Shown: positions 25,672-33,164 of the stretch, piece by piece | How positions within the stretch are numbered: position 1 is the first letter of the stretch | How the letters are laid out: each line of letters begins with the position of its first letter | NCBI GenBank assembly: GCA_964653855.1 | Contig: CAZZFV010000018.1 | Location: 1 to 40,062, forward strand | DNA from: RGIG3528 sp964653855 | GTDB taxonomy: Bacteria; Bacillota; Clostridia; Lachnospirales; Lachnospiraceae | Direction: 5' to 3' | Length of the DNA: 40,062 nucleotides | Made by a program: the position numbers and the translations under genes | The notes under the pieces: model-generated | What the model saw: only the letters and a program-made list of their open reading frames with translations | Database searches by the model: none | Told to the model about the DNA's origin: nothing

Positions 25672-26446
25672 ATCTTTTCAGCCCTTTTTTCCATAAAAAA
25701 TTGTTCAATACCGACCACAACATAAATAAACACACAAAACCTATACCTGAAATTATTAATTCCCTCGCTTCAGGCTCAAAGCATACAAATTCCGATGAAA
25801 AGGTACTGAAAAAATAAAACGGAAATATAAATTTGAACACATATATCACCGGTTTTGGCAAAATTGTCAAGGGATACTTATTAAACGATGTCAGGCAATC
25901 CGAAAATTCGGATACTACGCTCATCTTACCATGCCAAAACGCCAAATAACTTCCGCACAGCCTGATTAACGAAAGCACCATATTGGCTCCAAGCACCACA
26001 AAAATACCGACAACAACATCAAAAATCGAAGCTTTTTGTTTAGAAAGAAGAAGTAAAACCGTAAATTCGACAAAAGTTAAAATAAGATTCAAATAATCCA
26101 CATTCAATATCATAAAGCGTACCCTTGCATCAATCGGTCTTGTCAGATTATTGTCAAGAGTGCCCGAATATATACAAAGCCAAAATCTTGATACGCATGT
26201 AAATACCGATCCGTCCAAGCCATAAAATAATTCCGAGAAAGCCAAAAAAACAACAATATCTCCATATGACCAGTCTTTCATAGAAAATCCGGTCTCCCGG
26301 ACAATATACCAAAACAACAAATTCAAAATAAGGTAGATTATTTTACTGATCATATCCATAGTATAATCCACGGAATAATATCTGAATCTTCTCCACTCAA
26401 ACAAAAAAAGCACCTTAATAATATTATATTGTCTCTTTAAGAACAT
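25652..26446 (-). CDS. ABC-2 type exporter permease (first subunit)
   Basis: 264 residues, six hydrophobic helices. MFLKRQYNIIKVLFLFEWRR start and LDNNLTRPIDARVRFMILNV loop match the partner class of the COG4586/4587/3694 three-gene ABC systems. GGAGG lies 9 nt before the ATG, inside the ATPase gene, which it overlaps by 23 nt. Membrane half-channel of the exporter. Confidence 0.8.
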   Translation of the reverse strand: MFLKRQYNIIKVLFLFEWRRFRYYSVDYTMDMISKIIYLILNLLFWYIVRETGFSMKDWSYGDIVVFLAFSELFYGLDGSVFTCVSRFWLCIYSGTLDNNLTRPIDARVRFMILNVDYLNLILTFVEFTVLLLLSKQKASIFDVVVGIFVVLGANMVLSLIRLCGSYLAFWHGKMSVVSEFSDCLTSFNKYPLTILPKPVIYVFKFIFPFYFFSTFSSEFVCFEPEARELIISGIGFVCLFMLWSVLNNFLWKKGLKRYESING

Positions 26447-27356
26447 CCTCGAGTACCTCCCTCACAGAACCATTCTCCACGTTAAGAGACTGAATTTTAA
26501 AGGCTTCTGCCACTTCCGCAATCATGTGTCCCAAATCATCACATATCGGCAAAACAAACTCCCTATCCTTTTCGACATCATTGACCAAGCTTGCCTTTTC
26601 CTTTAATTGCAATGCCTTTTCCTTGTTAAGGATCGCATCATATTTCACAAATAATTTCTGTGACTTTTGAACTTTTTCCGCAACTGTTCCGGGATTGCCC
26701 ACATAACACACTTTACCGTCACGCAAAATAACCGCCCTATCACAAACTCCTTCAATGTAATCCACTTCATGGGTGATAACAATAATTGTTTTCCCCTGCC
26801 CTTTTAATTCGGAAAGCAAATCATAAAGACCTTTTTTGGCGTTATAATCCAATCCTATCGTAGGTTCATCAAGAAAAATATAGTCAGGATCATGCAACAG
26901 AACCGACACTAGCTCGCACTTCACTCTTTCCCCGAAACTAATCTTTCTGTACGGTTTTTCCGTAAGCTCACTAAAATGCAAATAGCTGTCCAAAAAGGCT
27001 GAATTTCTGTTAAAATCAGTCTGAGAAATGCCATAAATCGCCTGAAAAAACTTTAAATTGTCAGCAACCGATAAATCTGCAATAAAAGAAGGTTTTTGAT
27101 TAAAAACGACTCCCATATTTTTTATCAATTGCTTCCTTTTTCTAAAGACCTCCTTCCCATCAATCGAAATTTTCCCGTCCGACAAAGCGAGAACGCCACA
27201 TAAACATTTCAATAATGTGGATTTTCCCGAACCATTGGCTCCGAGAAGCGCTATCATCTCCCCGTTTTTTACAGTCAAATTAACATCATCCAACACCCTG
27301 ATTTGGGTCTTATCTCTTTTTAAATATTCTTTAGTCGCATGCTCGATCTGTATCAT
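26424..27356 (-). CDS. ABC exporter ATPase
   Basis: 310 residues from the second of two close ATGs (27356), since GGGGGA touches the first (27365). Walker A LLGANGSGKST, Q-loop VVFNQKPSF, signature ISFGERVKCEL (a variant of LSGGQ as in COG4586 ATPases), Walker B YIFLDEPTIGLD, switch VITHEVDYIE. The C-terminal 80 residues after the ATPase core (IQSLNVENGSVREVLEDVL) are the usual extension of drug- or peptide-exporter ATPases. Starts 17 nt after the M16 peptidase gene. Confidence 0.9.
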   Translation of the reverse strand: MIQIEHATKEYLKRDKTQIRVLDDVNLTVKNGEMIALLGANGSGKSTLLKCLCGVLALSDGKISIDGKEVFRKRKQLIKNMGVVFNQKPSFIADLSVADNLKFFQAIYGISQTDFNRNSAFLDSYLHFSELTEKPYRKISFGERVKCELVSVLLHDPDYIFLDEPTIGLDYNAKKGLYDLLSELKGQGKTIIVITHEVDYIEGVCDRAVILRDGKVCYVGNPGTVAEKVQKSQKLFVKYDAILNKEKALQLKEKASLVNDVEKDREFVLPICDDLGHMIAEVAEAFKIQSLNVENGSVREVLEDVLKETI

Positions 27357-27373
27357 ATGTATCATTCCCCCAA

Positions 27374-28477
27374 TTACGCAAAAAGCAATGATTTTATTCG
27401 TTCCTTAACTTCTTTTTCGGACTTTCTTGACAATCCTTCCGCTACTTCATCAAAATCAGTAAACGACCTATCCGTTAACATAGAATCAATTCTGTCCCTC
27501 ACAAAAGAAGACACACTCTCAGATTTTAAATAGTACTCTGTTACAGTCATATTTATTGCCCTGCGTACTTCTTTATCCGTCAAAGTTTCTATAAAATCAG
27601 GGCTTGCAAACACACCTTTGAAAATTGTCTCTATCTCGTTTATTTTATCTTTTTCACAATTAAAAAAAATAACAAATGCACCTTTATCATAATAAACATC
27701 CTGAAACTCAATCTGATACGTGTAAGCCTTCTCTGCCACCAATGTCTTATAAAAATAAGAGGACAAACCGGACACAAATAAATACTTGATTATCTTCATG
27801 TCAGCTTTATCACACGGTTTCTGACACGGATGATAATATACAAAGTATGTTTCTTCTTCCGCGGAAAATGTTTCATTTTTAGGAAAAGTCGGAATATGTA
27901 TTTCTGTATTTATTGATATTTTCGTATTATGCTTTGTTACATAATGTTCCAATTGCGTTTTTGTTTGTCCCGTCACATCACCAACAAGCATAAGAGTCCA
28001 ATTTTCTTTATCATAATACTTTTGAAAAATCTCATTTAATTCTTTCGCACTAAATTTTCCGGCAGTTTTCTTTTCGCCAAATTCAAGTACATTATTTAAA
28101 ATTGCTTCGTCTACATATGTTTCTCTTTCCTCAATTTCAATAATCTCAGCCTCTTCTTTCAAGTCCTCTTCCGAAATATTAAATGCAGTAATCGCTTCAT
28201 GCACCAATGCTACAACTTTAACAAGATATCGTTCTTCAATCCGTACAAAAACCTCCGTATGTATATTATCGGTAAAAGCATTCATTATACCGCCCATACC
28301 TTCTATTTGCTGCATAAATCCGTACTGTGTCAATTTCGGATGCCCTTTAAAAAGCAAATGCTCTATTAAATGCGCAAAACTCCCCTTATCTCTCCATACC
28401 AAATTCATTCCTACCGGAATAATAAAATTACAGCTAATCAATTTTTGCCCTTTTTTTTCAAAAAATTGTATATTCAT
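27374..28477 (-). CDS. M16 family zinc metallopeptidase
   Basis: 367 residues, single-module size like the smaller M16B peptidases used in peptide maturation (AlbE/AlbF, PqqF type). The inverted zinc motif is intact: HLIEH (H36, E39, H40), with the third ligand expected in the Glu-rich helix at 111-117 (EIIEIEE). The second half (about 200-367, including YQIEFQDVYYDKGAFVIFF) looks like the usual non-catalytic M16 repeat with the R/Y region near LVAEKAYTYQ. Cytoplasmic, no signal peptide. It overlaps the RtcB-like gene by 20 nt; GGAAGAG precedes its ATG. Inferred role: processing of the small peptide encoded in this operon. Confidence 0.85.
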   Translation of the reverse strand: MNIQFFEKKGQKLISCNFIIPVGMNLVWRDKGSFAHLIEHLLFKGHPKLTQYGFMQQIEGMGGIMNAFTDNIHTEVFVRIEERYLVKVVALVHEAITAFNISEEDLKEEAEIIEIEERETYVDEAILNNVLEFGEKKTAGKFSAKELNEIFQKYYDKENWTLMLVGDVTGQTKTQLEHYVTKHNTKISINTEIHIPTFPKNETFSAEEETYFVYYHPCQKPCDKADMKIIKYLFVSGLSSYFYKTLVAEKAYTYQIEFQDVYYDKGAFVIFFNCEKDKINEIETIFKGVFASPDFIETLTDKEVRRAINMTVTEYYLKSESVSSFVRDRIDSMLTDRSFTDFDEVAEGLSRKSEKEVKERIKSLLFA

Positions 28478-29453
28478 ATTCTCTTCCTACCCTTTTACAA
28501 TTTAAAATCGGCGTTAATATGTCTGCTATTTCCAATTTTTTACTGAAATCGGGATTTCCCGTCAATTCTTCAACTTCTCCATATATTCGTTTACCGTCAG
28601 ATGTTCTTTTTTTCATTCTCGTTCCATGATTTATGAAACTGCAGTCTTTTTTTCCATATACCAAATAATTGTTACAACCACCACCTGAAATAATTATCCC
28701 TTTCTTAATTCCTTTATGTGACATTAACTTTTGCACACCATTGGAATGCACCATAATGCCATCACAATCCAATAAAAATTCATGTGACGTATCAGAAAAG
28801 CAATCCATACCGCATCCCATTGTTTTTCCTATTGCTGTAGCAATATAATTACGATTATTTTTGCACCATTCATTTGCTTTTTCACATACCTTAAAGAAAA
28901 TTTTTCCGTCTTCACCTTCACTCGGTACTTTTACAATATATCCGTTACATCCATCTTGATTTGTTTTCGCGTATTTATGATAAAAATCTATAAAAATAAT
29001 TTCAAATTTTTCCTTTAATCTTTTTGGAAGCCCGCTATGCACTATAATAAAATATTCATCGCTGTTATTTTTTTGAATTTCCAAAAAGTGATTTCCTTTT
29101 TCTATTTCTCCGTAATACGTTCTGTTCATAGCCTCCTGAAATTCCGACAACTGATTTTCTTCTTTACTTATCTCGGCATTTGTTCTTTTTCTCCTTATTC
29201 CAAATATGGATTTAGAAGAAAGCTTTAATTTTTCTAATTTTTCACTTGTAAAATTTTGCATCCGAAATACGCCGACTCCACAACCCACATCAAATCCCAA
29301 TGCCGCAGGATAAATAAACCCTTTACTTTCAATTCGAATTCCCGATAGCGAAAAGCTGCCATAATCAAGTTCCAAATCCGAATTAATATCGATTGCAGTA
29401 ATATCATTCTGTTCCTTAAGAAATATCATAAAATCAGCAATTTGCCTATCCAA
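28458..29453 (-). CDS. Compact RtcB-like RNA ligase homologue
   Basis: 331 residues from TTG 29453, preceded at 6 nt by GGGGAGG; an ATG at 29477 would contain this site. Genuine RtcB is about 400-480 residues. Recognisable RtcB landmarks: metal-binding DVGCGVGVF, GNHFLEI, IIVHSGLP, NNRNYIATAIG, HEFLLD with VHSNGV, and NHGTRMKKR, the counterpart of SHGAGRxxSR whose His is guanylylated (here about H276). RtcB joins a 3'-phosphate to a 5'-hydroxyl using GTP and manganese. The shortened GA-less nucleophile loop and the operon context suggest a changed substrate; that is inference. Coupled to neighbours on both sides by overlaps. Confidence 0.8.
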   Translation of the reverse strand: MDRQIADFMIFLKEQNDITAIDINSDLELDYGSFSLSGIRIESKGFIYPAALGFDVGCGVGVFRMQNFTSEKLEKLKLSSKSIFGIRRKRTNAEISKEENQLSEFQEAMNRTYYGEIEKGNHFLEIQKNNSDEYFIIVHSGLPKRLKEKFEIIFIDFYHKYAKTNQDGCNGYIVKVPSEGEDGKIFFKVCEKANEWCKNNRNYIATAIGKTMGCGMDCFSDTSHEFLLDCDGIMVHSNGVQKLMSHKGIKKGIIISGGGCNNYLVYGKKDCSFINHGTRMKKRTSDGKRIYGEVEELTGNPDFSKKLEIADILTPILNCKRVGREYEYTIF

Positions 29454-30612
29454 TATATACCTCCCCTTTATCGGCATCTACCGTTAAAATTGTACCTGTC
29501 TTAATTTGATTAATCTTTTCTCCGAGATCCGAAACGCACGGGATTCCTTTTTCTCTCGCCATAATAGCGCCATGTGACAATACTCCTCCCTTTGCAGTTA
29601 AAATTGCACCAACCCCTTCCAAACAATATATCAGTTCAGGCACAAGCTCATAAACCATAAGAATTTTATTTTTGTAAAGCCAACGAACTTTTTCTATATT
29701 TTCAACATCTGCAATATCAACGAAAACTGCCTCTCCCGAAAAGCTTCCCCTTGAAACGACCTGTCCATACAATACACCTTCCGTAAATTTCTCCGAATCT
29801 TTCATTTCAATTTGATTTATTGCGGTAACAGGCCTAACCTGCAATATATATACATTTTCTCTTTCAATCGCAAATTCAATATCCAATTCCCCATTAAATA
29901 TTTTTCGCAATTGCTTGGCAATCATGTATATTTCATTTATCTGGTTCACCTTAAGTACAGGTTTCTTGATTCCTTCATAAAAAACGCTGTGTATCGTCTT
30001 ATAATCGTTGGATATTACTGTTCTGACTTCAATTCCGTTCAAAAAAATATGCTCTCCAGGATAAGAATCTATACCATATGAAAAGGCAATTCTCCTTTCC
30101 TTTGGATATAAATTGATCTTATCTTCTCCAACCTCATAAGTATCTACTTCATTAAGAGATGAAACCACATTTTCTCCTGCTCCGAGACATGAATTAATCA
30201 GCATCATTTCCGATTTATATACCGGATTTATGGTAAAAATAACCCCTGCAGCTTCCGAAATCACCAACTCCTGAACAAATACCGCTCTTTTTTTACAATC
30301 ACCGGCATTTTCAAACACATATTCAATTTCATCTATGAGATTTTCTTTTTTTACACCTAACACTGATTCATATCTGCCTGCATTACTAAACTTTTTTCCG
30401 TCTTCATCCCCCATAGAAGAACGGACTGCATACAGTATATTCGTCTTCGCATATTGTGCAATTAAATTAATATCTATTTCTTCAAGCCTTCCAAAAATCA
30501 CAAAGCCGTCTTTAGTTTTTATGCCCAGCTTTAACAACCTGCTGCAATTATATGCCTTTAGACCCACATCATTTTTTTCATTTTCCGTTACTTCACTTAA
30601 AAGTCGAAACAT
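29446..30612 (-). CDS. Compact PEP synthase/PPDK-like phosphotransferase
   Basis: 388 residues from ATG 30612 (AAAGGG upstream; ATG 30633 also possible). N-terminal ATP-grasp part: YAVRSSMGDEDG, SNAGRYESVLGV, VQELVISEAAGVIFTINPV, LDIEFAIERENVYILQVRPV. Then the swivelling phosphohistidine domain: TAKGGVLSHGAIMAREKGIP with the phospho-His about H347. PEP synthase or rifampin phosphotransferase (about 870 residues) share these two parts in this order or permuted. The PEP/pyruvate barrel is absent, as in rifampin phosphotransferase, so it probably moves the beta-phosphate of ATP through His onto an unknown acceptor. It overlaps both neighbouring genes by about 8-20 nt. Confidence 0.82.
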   Translation of the reverse strand: MFRLLSEVTENEKNDVGLKAYNCSRLLKLGIKTKDGFVIFGRLEEIDINLIAQYAKTNILYAVRSSMGDEDGKKFSNAGRYESVLGVKKENLIDEIEYVFENAGDCKKRAVFVQELVISEAAGVIFTINPVYKSEMMLINSCLGAGENVVSSLNEVDTYEVGEDKINLYPKERRIAFSYGIDSYPGEHIFLNGIEVRTVISNDYKTIHSVFYEGIKKPVLKVNQINEIYMIAKQLRKIFNGELDIEFAIERENVYILQVRPVTAINQIEMKDSEKFTEGVLYGQVVSRGSFSGEAVFVDIADVENIEKVRWLYKNKILMVYELVPELIYCLEGVGAILTAKGGVLSHGAIMAREKGIPCVSDLGEKINQIKTGTILTVDADKGEVYIG

Positions 30613-31483
30613 CTTTAAACAAACCCTTTGCATCTGTTTTAATAATATCTAAATTCAACAATTGCATATATTTTCGTAAATTACGCAAAACTCTGAGCTG
30701 ATAAATATGCTTGCACTCACTATACCAAGACAACTCATATAAAATATACTCCTCAGGAGTACATCCGGTCGGCGGACAAAATTCTGCCACCAAAGGCTTT
30801 ATACATCCCGGTTGCCCCTTTTTACCGGCAGAATATTTTTTCACATAATCAATATCCTCCCATTTATTTTCCTGAATCGAAAAACCCTCTAAATATCCAT
30901 ATTCCCAACAAAACCTTTCCAATTCTTCTTCTGTTAAATGACTTCCGAGTTTATTTTTTTCTTCTTCAAAAAGCACAAGATACGATGGCACTTTTATTGC
31001 CGCTGTTTTATCTATACCAATTTTGGCAGCCAAGTAATCTCCTGCCTTATCTGCAAGCCGACGATAAGCAATTACATCCGTCACTGTATTAAATCCCTCA
31101 TACATAACACGTATATCCTTCTTTTCCGGTATAATTCTTTTTTTTATTTCAACACTTTTCATAATTTGCTTTATGTTTTTTTCCATTTCAGTACATTTTT
31201 CAATTAAATTCATCATTTTAAAGTGCATCTGCTCCGTATATTTTTTTATGAGCGTTTTATCATGACATATAGTATCCAGCTTTAATTCCAATTTTTTAAA
31301 ATCATTACATGAAACGCTAATGAGGCCACAGTCAATACAATTGACCGCAGCCTCACTTCCTAATAATACAGGTTCTTTCACCTGCCCATATGCATATAAA
31401 TCAAGCATAAGTCTTCCGTCTGATTCATATATAAGCTGAAAATCGCATATCATACAATCAGTTTTTATACTATGCAAGAACAT
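30593..31483 (-). CDS. Unrecognised Cys-containing protein of the peptide island
   Basis: 296 residues from ATG 31483, with GAGGGG 7 nt upstream; the frame stays open further up but would overlap the 42-aa gene. I do not recognise a family. Visible: two CxxC pairs (CMIC at 10-13 and CIDC near 49-52) that could bind zinc, a charged helical middle (MEKNIKQIMKSVEIKKRI), and a Cys-rich region near the end (PGCIKPLVAEFCPPTGCTPE). The stretch YRRLADKAGDYLAAKIGI to SYLVLFEEEKNKL resembles helical linkers of PEP-utilising enzymes, so it might supply a missing part of the neighbouring phosphotransferase. No radical-SAM CxxxCxxC motif. Position right after the peptide gene suggests a peptide partner. 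Confidence 0.7.
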   Translation of the reverse strand: MFLHSIKTDCMICDFQLIYESDGRLMLDLYAYGQVKEPVLLGSEAAVNCIDCGLISVSCNDFKKLELKLDTICHDKTLIKKYTEQMHFKMMNLIEKCTEMEKNIKQIMKSVEIKKRIIPEKKDIRVMYEGFNTVTDVIAYRRLADKAGDYLAAKIGIDKTAAIKVPSYLVLFEEEKNKLGSHLTEEELERFCWEYGYLEGFSIQENKWEDIDYVKKYSAGKKGQPGCIKPLVAEFCPPTGCTPEEYILYELSWYSECKHIYQLRVLRNLRKYMQLLNLDIIKTDAKGLFKDVSTFK

Positions 31484-31505
31484 TTGCAATCCCCTCACAA
31501 AATCC

Positions 31506-31634
31506 CTAATGCTTCTCCGTCTTCTTATCAGCTTTTTTTTCGACCACCTTTTTTGTGGGGACCTTCTTCCTATTAACTTTTTTTTCAAGCTCAGAAATTC
31601 TCTTAAAAGTAAGAACTTTAACATGTAATCCCAT
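31506..31634 (-). CDS. 42-aa lysine-rich peptide, candidate precursor
   Basis: ATG at 31632-31634, AAGGAG 9 nt upstream, TAG stop at 31506-31508, 22 nt before the next gene. The product begins MGLHVKVLTFKRISELEKKV and continues NRKKVPTKKVVEKKADKKTE then KH: 13 Lys and 2 Arg against 5 acidic residues, no Cys or Trp. The first 20 residues could form an amphipathic helix (leader-like); the rest is a Lys-rich tail. It is first in the operon, behind the strong promoter, the position usual for a RiPP precursor. Thr9, Ser14, Thr27 and Thr39 are the hydroxyls available for phosphoryl chemistry. Not a known RiPP type. The +1 frame is also open here, so some doubt remains. Confidence 0.6.
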   Translation of the reverse strand: MGLHVKVLTFKRISELEKKVNRKKVPTKKVVEKKADKKTEKH

Positions 31635-31638
31635 TACA

Positions 31639-31662
31639 TCACACTCCTTCTTTGATTTTCAT
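31639..31662 (-). CDS. Seven-codon mini-ORF MKIKEGV before the peptide gene
   Basis: ATG at 31660-31662 is preceded at 6 nt by GAAGGA, an ideal site, and ends in TGA at 31639-31641, 5 nt before the 42-aa start. The ribosome site of the 42-aa gene lies inside it. It could be a translational leader; heptapeptide genes also occur as microcin C-type precursors, though the adenylating MccB-type enzyme is absent here. May be chance. Confidence 0.3.
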   Translation of the reverse strand: MKIKEGV

Positions 31663-31720
31663 TATAAATCCTTCATAGTCTTATTAATATCTCAACACAC
31701 TTCATAAAAAGCACAAATTG

Positions 31721-31749
31721 AATGTACCATATGTAATATTTTTTGTCAA
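31721..31749 (-). promoter_or_regulatory. Strong sigma-A promoter of the peptide island
   Basis: On the minus strand TTGACA (31744-31749), 17 bp, TACATT (31721-31726), the best -35 box in the window. Transcription would start about 31713 and give an 80-nt leader to the 42-aa gene. Confidence 0.75.
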
Positions 31750-31838
31750 TTAAAAATACAAAGAAATCAATATGTTTCAAAAATAAACCATATATCCCAC
31801 CATAAACTATTATTATTCTTTATCAAATCTGCCATTTT

Positions 31839-32336
31839 TTACTTGGACGTTAATTCCTTTAACGAATCGATTTTTGAAAGCGACCCGTTTGTATATCTTT
31901 TATCGGGCGTAACGTCTTTCATAAACCACTCCGGCGCCTCAAACAAATCCGCTTCTTCCGTCGTCGGAAATTCCACTTCCGCAAATATAAGTCCTTTAAG
32001 ATACCCCTTAAACACGTCAAGCTCAATCGTATATTTTCCGAAAGGAATAAGATATCTCGTCTTTAAGATCGTATTTCCGTCCTTTATTTTTAGAAGCGTT
32101 TCGTATACTTCTTTAGAAAGGGGCACTTCGATTTCATTGTTTACCGTTGCCTTTGTGTGAGAAAGCACATCGGAAAGCCCTTTATGCGACTTGTATGTCA
32201 TTATGTATTCGTCGTTTGCCTTTCTTATTCTGAGCCTCGGTTCACCGGGCAAATATGACTGTTCTATCTCTTTTTTTTCGTATGCTTCAAGATTTTCCGG
32301 TAATTTTGTCACCAAAAACTTTCTTTCGATTTCCAT
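31839..32336 (-). CDS. CYTH domain protein (inorganic triphosphatase family)
   Basis: 165 residues. The defining ExExK motif is at the very start (MEIERKFLV), followed by RLRIRKANDEYIMTYK, NEIEVPLSKE, and ELDVFKGYLKGLIFAEVEF, alternating basic and acidic strands of the triphosphate tunnel. Members hydrolyse inorganic tripolyphosphate or related phosphates; a few are class IV adenylate cyclases. Normal base composition resumes with this gene. It follows the Panacea-like gene by 30 nt. Confidence 0.88.
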   Translation of the reverse strand: MEIERKFLVTKLPENLEAYEKKEIEQSYLPGEPRLRIRKANDEYIMTYKSHKGLSDVLSHTKATVNNEIEVPLSKEVYETLLKIKDGNTILKTRYLIPFGKYTIELDVFKGYLKGLIFAEVEFPTTEEADLFEAPEWFMKDVTPDKRYTNGSLSKIDSLKELTSK

Positions 32337-32366
32337 TTAAAAACGAACACTCCTCTTATGCATTTT

Positions 32367-33164
32367 TTACGCCTTTTTCTTTCTCTTTTGCCTTCGCAGC
32401 AATTTTTCGTCGATATATGTCTTAAATCCGTCCGGATCCGTGAGCGGATTTTTTTTGTTTTCATTCTTAAAATACTGTTCCGTTTCGGAAAGCGAAATCC
32501 TGATACCCGTCCTTGTTTCCTCTTCCGTTGTAAGCCCCGCCGCACGATGGCGATTTACAAGCGAAGTTCTGTCGGATTTTAAAACAGACATCACCGCATT
32601 CGGACTGTAACCGTTTAAAATTTTGCAAATTCCGAGCGCAATTTCCTTTTCCTGCTTATAAATACTTTCGTCAAAATCGCACATTTGCCAAAAATCGTGA
32701 CTTTTAAGCTTCTCATATATGTCGGGATACGGCTCAATTTTGCCGGGACGATAAACCACATCGTCGTTTATTAACGGATATCCGTTTTTTATAAGGCATA
32801 CCGCCTGACCGTAAAACAGGCTTGCCATAATTTGATACGGCGCAACATCTGAATTTAAGCTCTTTATTATATGAAACGAAATCAATGCAGCCTTATCGCA
32901 CTCGACAAGCTTTTGAACCGCTTTTTTTGCCTTTCTGTAAGCAACATCCGTCACCTTCCCGCGATTTTTTTCGAGAAGCTCCGAAAAATAATACGGATCT
33001 TCCGAGAGCCTTTTTATCGTCTTTGCAAATTCCCTGTTGGGACTTGCACCGTTTAATTGATTCATAACGGTTGTTTCGCCCCAGCCGAGTATCTTTGAAA
33101 GCGGTTTTTTTCCGATATTGTATTTTTTCAATATTTCGTTAAGAGAAACAACAACATCATCCAT
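32367..33164 (-). CDS. HTH plus Panacea-like (SocA/DUF4065-type) protein
   Basis: 265 residues from ATG 33164 (AGGAA 6 nt upstream; stop of the previous gene and start overlap as TGATG). N-terminal helix-turn-helix: LNEILKKYNIGKKPLSKILG, ETTVMNQLNG. The second half matches the Panacea layout: LFYGQAVCLIKNGYPLINDD, GKIEPYPDIYEKLKS, and the late SLVNRHRAAGL and RISLSETEQYF. Panacea domains neutralise diverse toxins or act as proteolytic adaptors; no toxin gene is next to it. Lys/Arg-rich tail. Domain assignment is by eye and moderate. Confidence 0.6.
   Translation of the reverse strand: MDDVVVSLNEILKKYNIGKKPLSKILGWGETTVMNQLNGASPNREFAKTIKRLSEDPYYFSELLEKNRGKVTDVAYRKAKKAVQKLVECDKAALISFHIIKSLNSDVAPYQIMASLFYGQAVCLIKNGYPLINDDVVYRPGKIEPYPDIYEKLKSHDFWQMCDFDESIYKQEKEIALGICKILNGYSPNAVMSVLKSDRTSLVNRHRAAGLTTEEETRTGIRISLSETEQYFKNENKKNPLTDPDGFKTYIDEKLLRRQKRKKKA

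Noticed and set aside
31506..31662. Microcin C-like locus
   Set aside because: A heptapeptide frame exists, but the ThiF/MccB-type adenylating enzyme and other mcc genes are missing.
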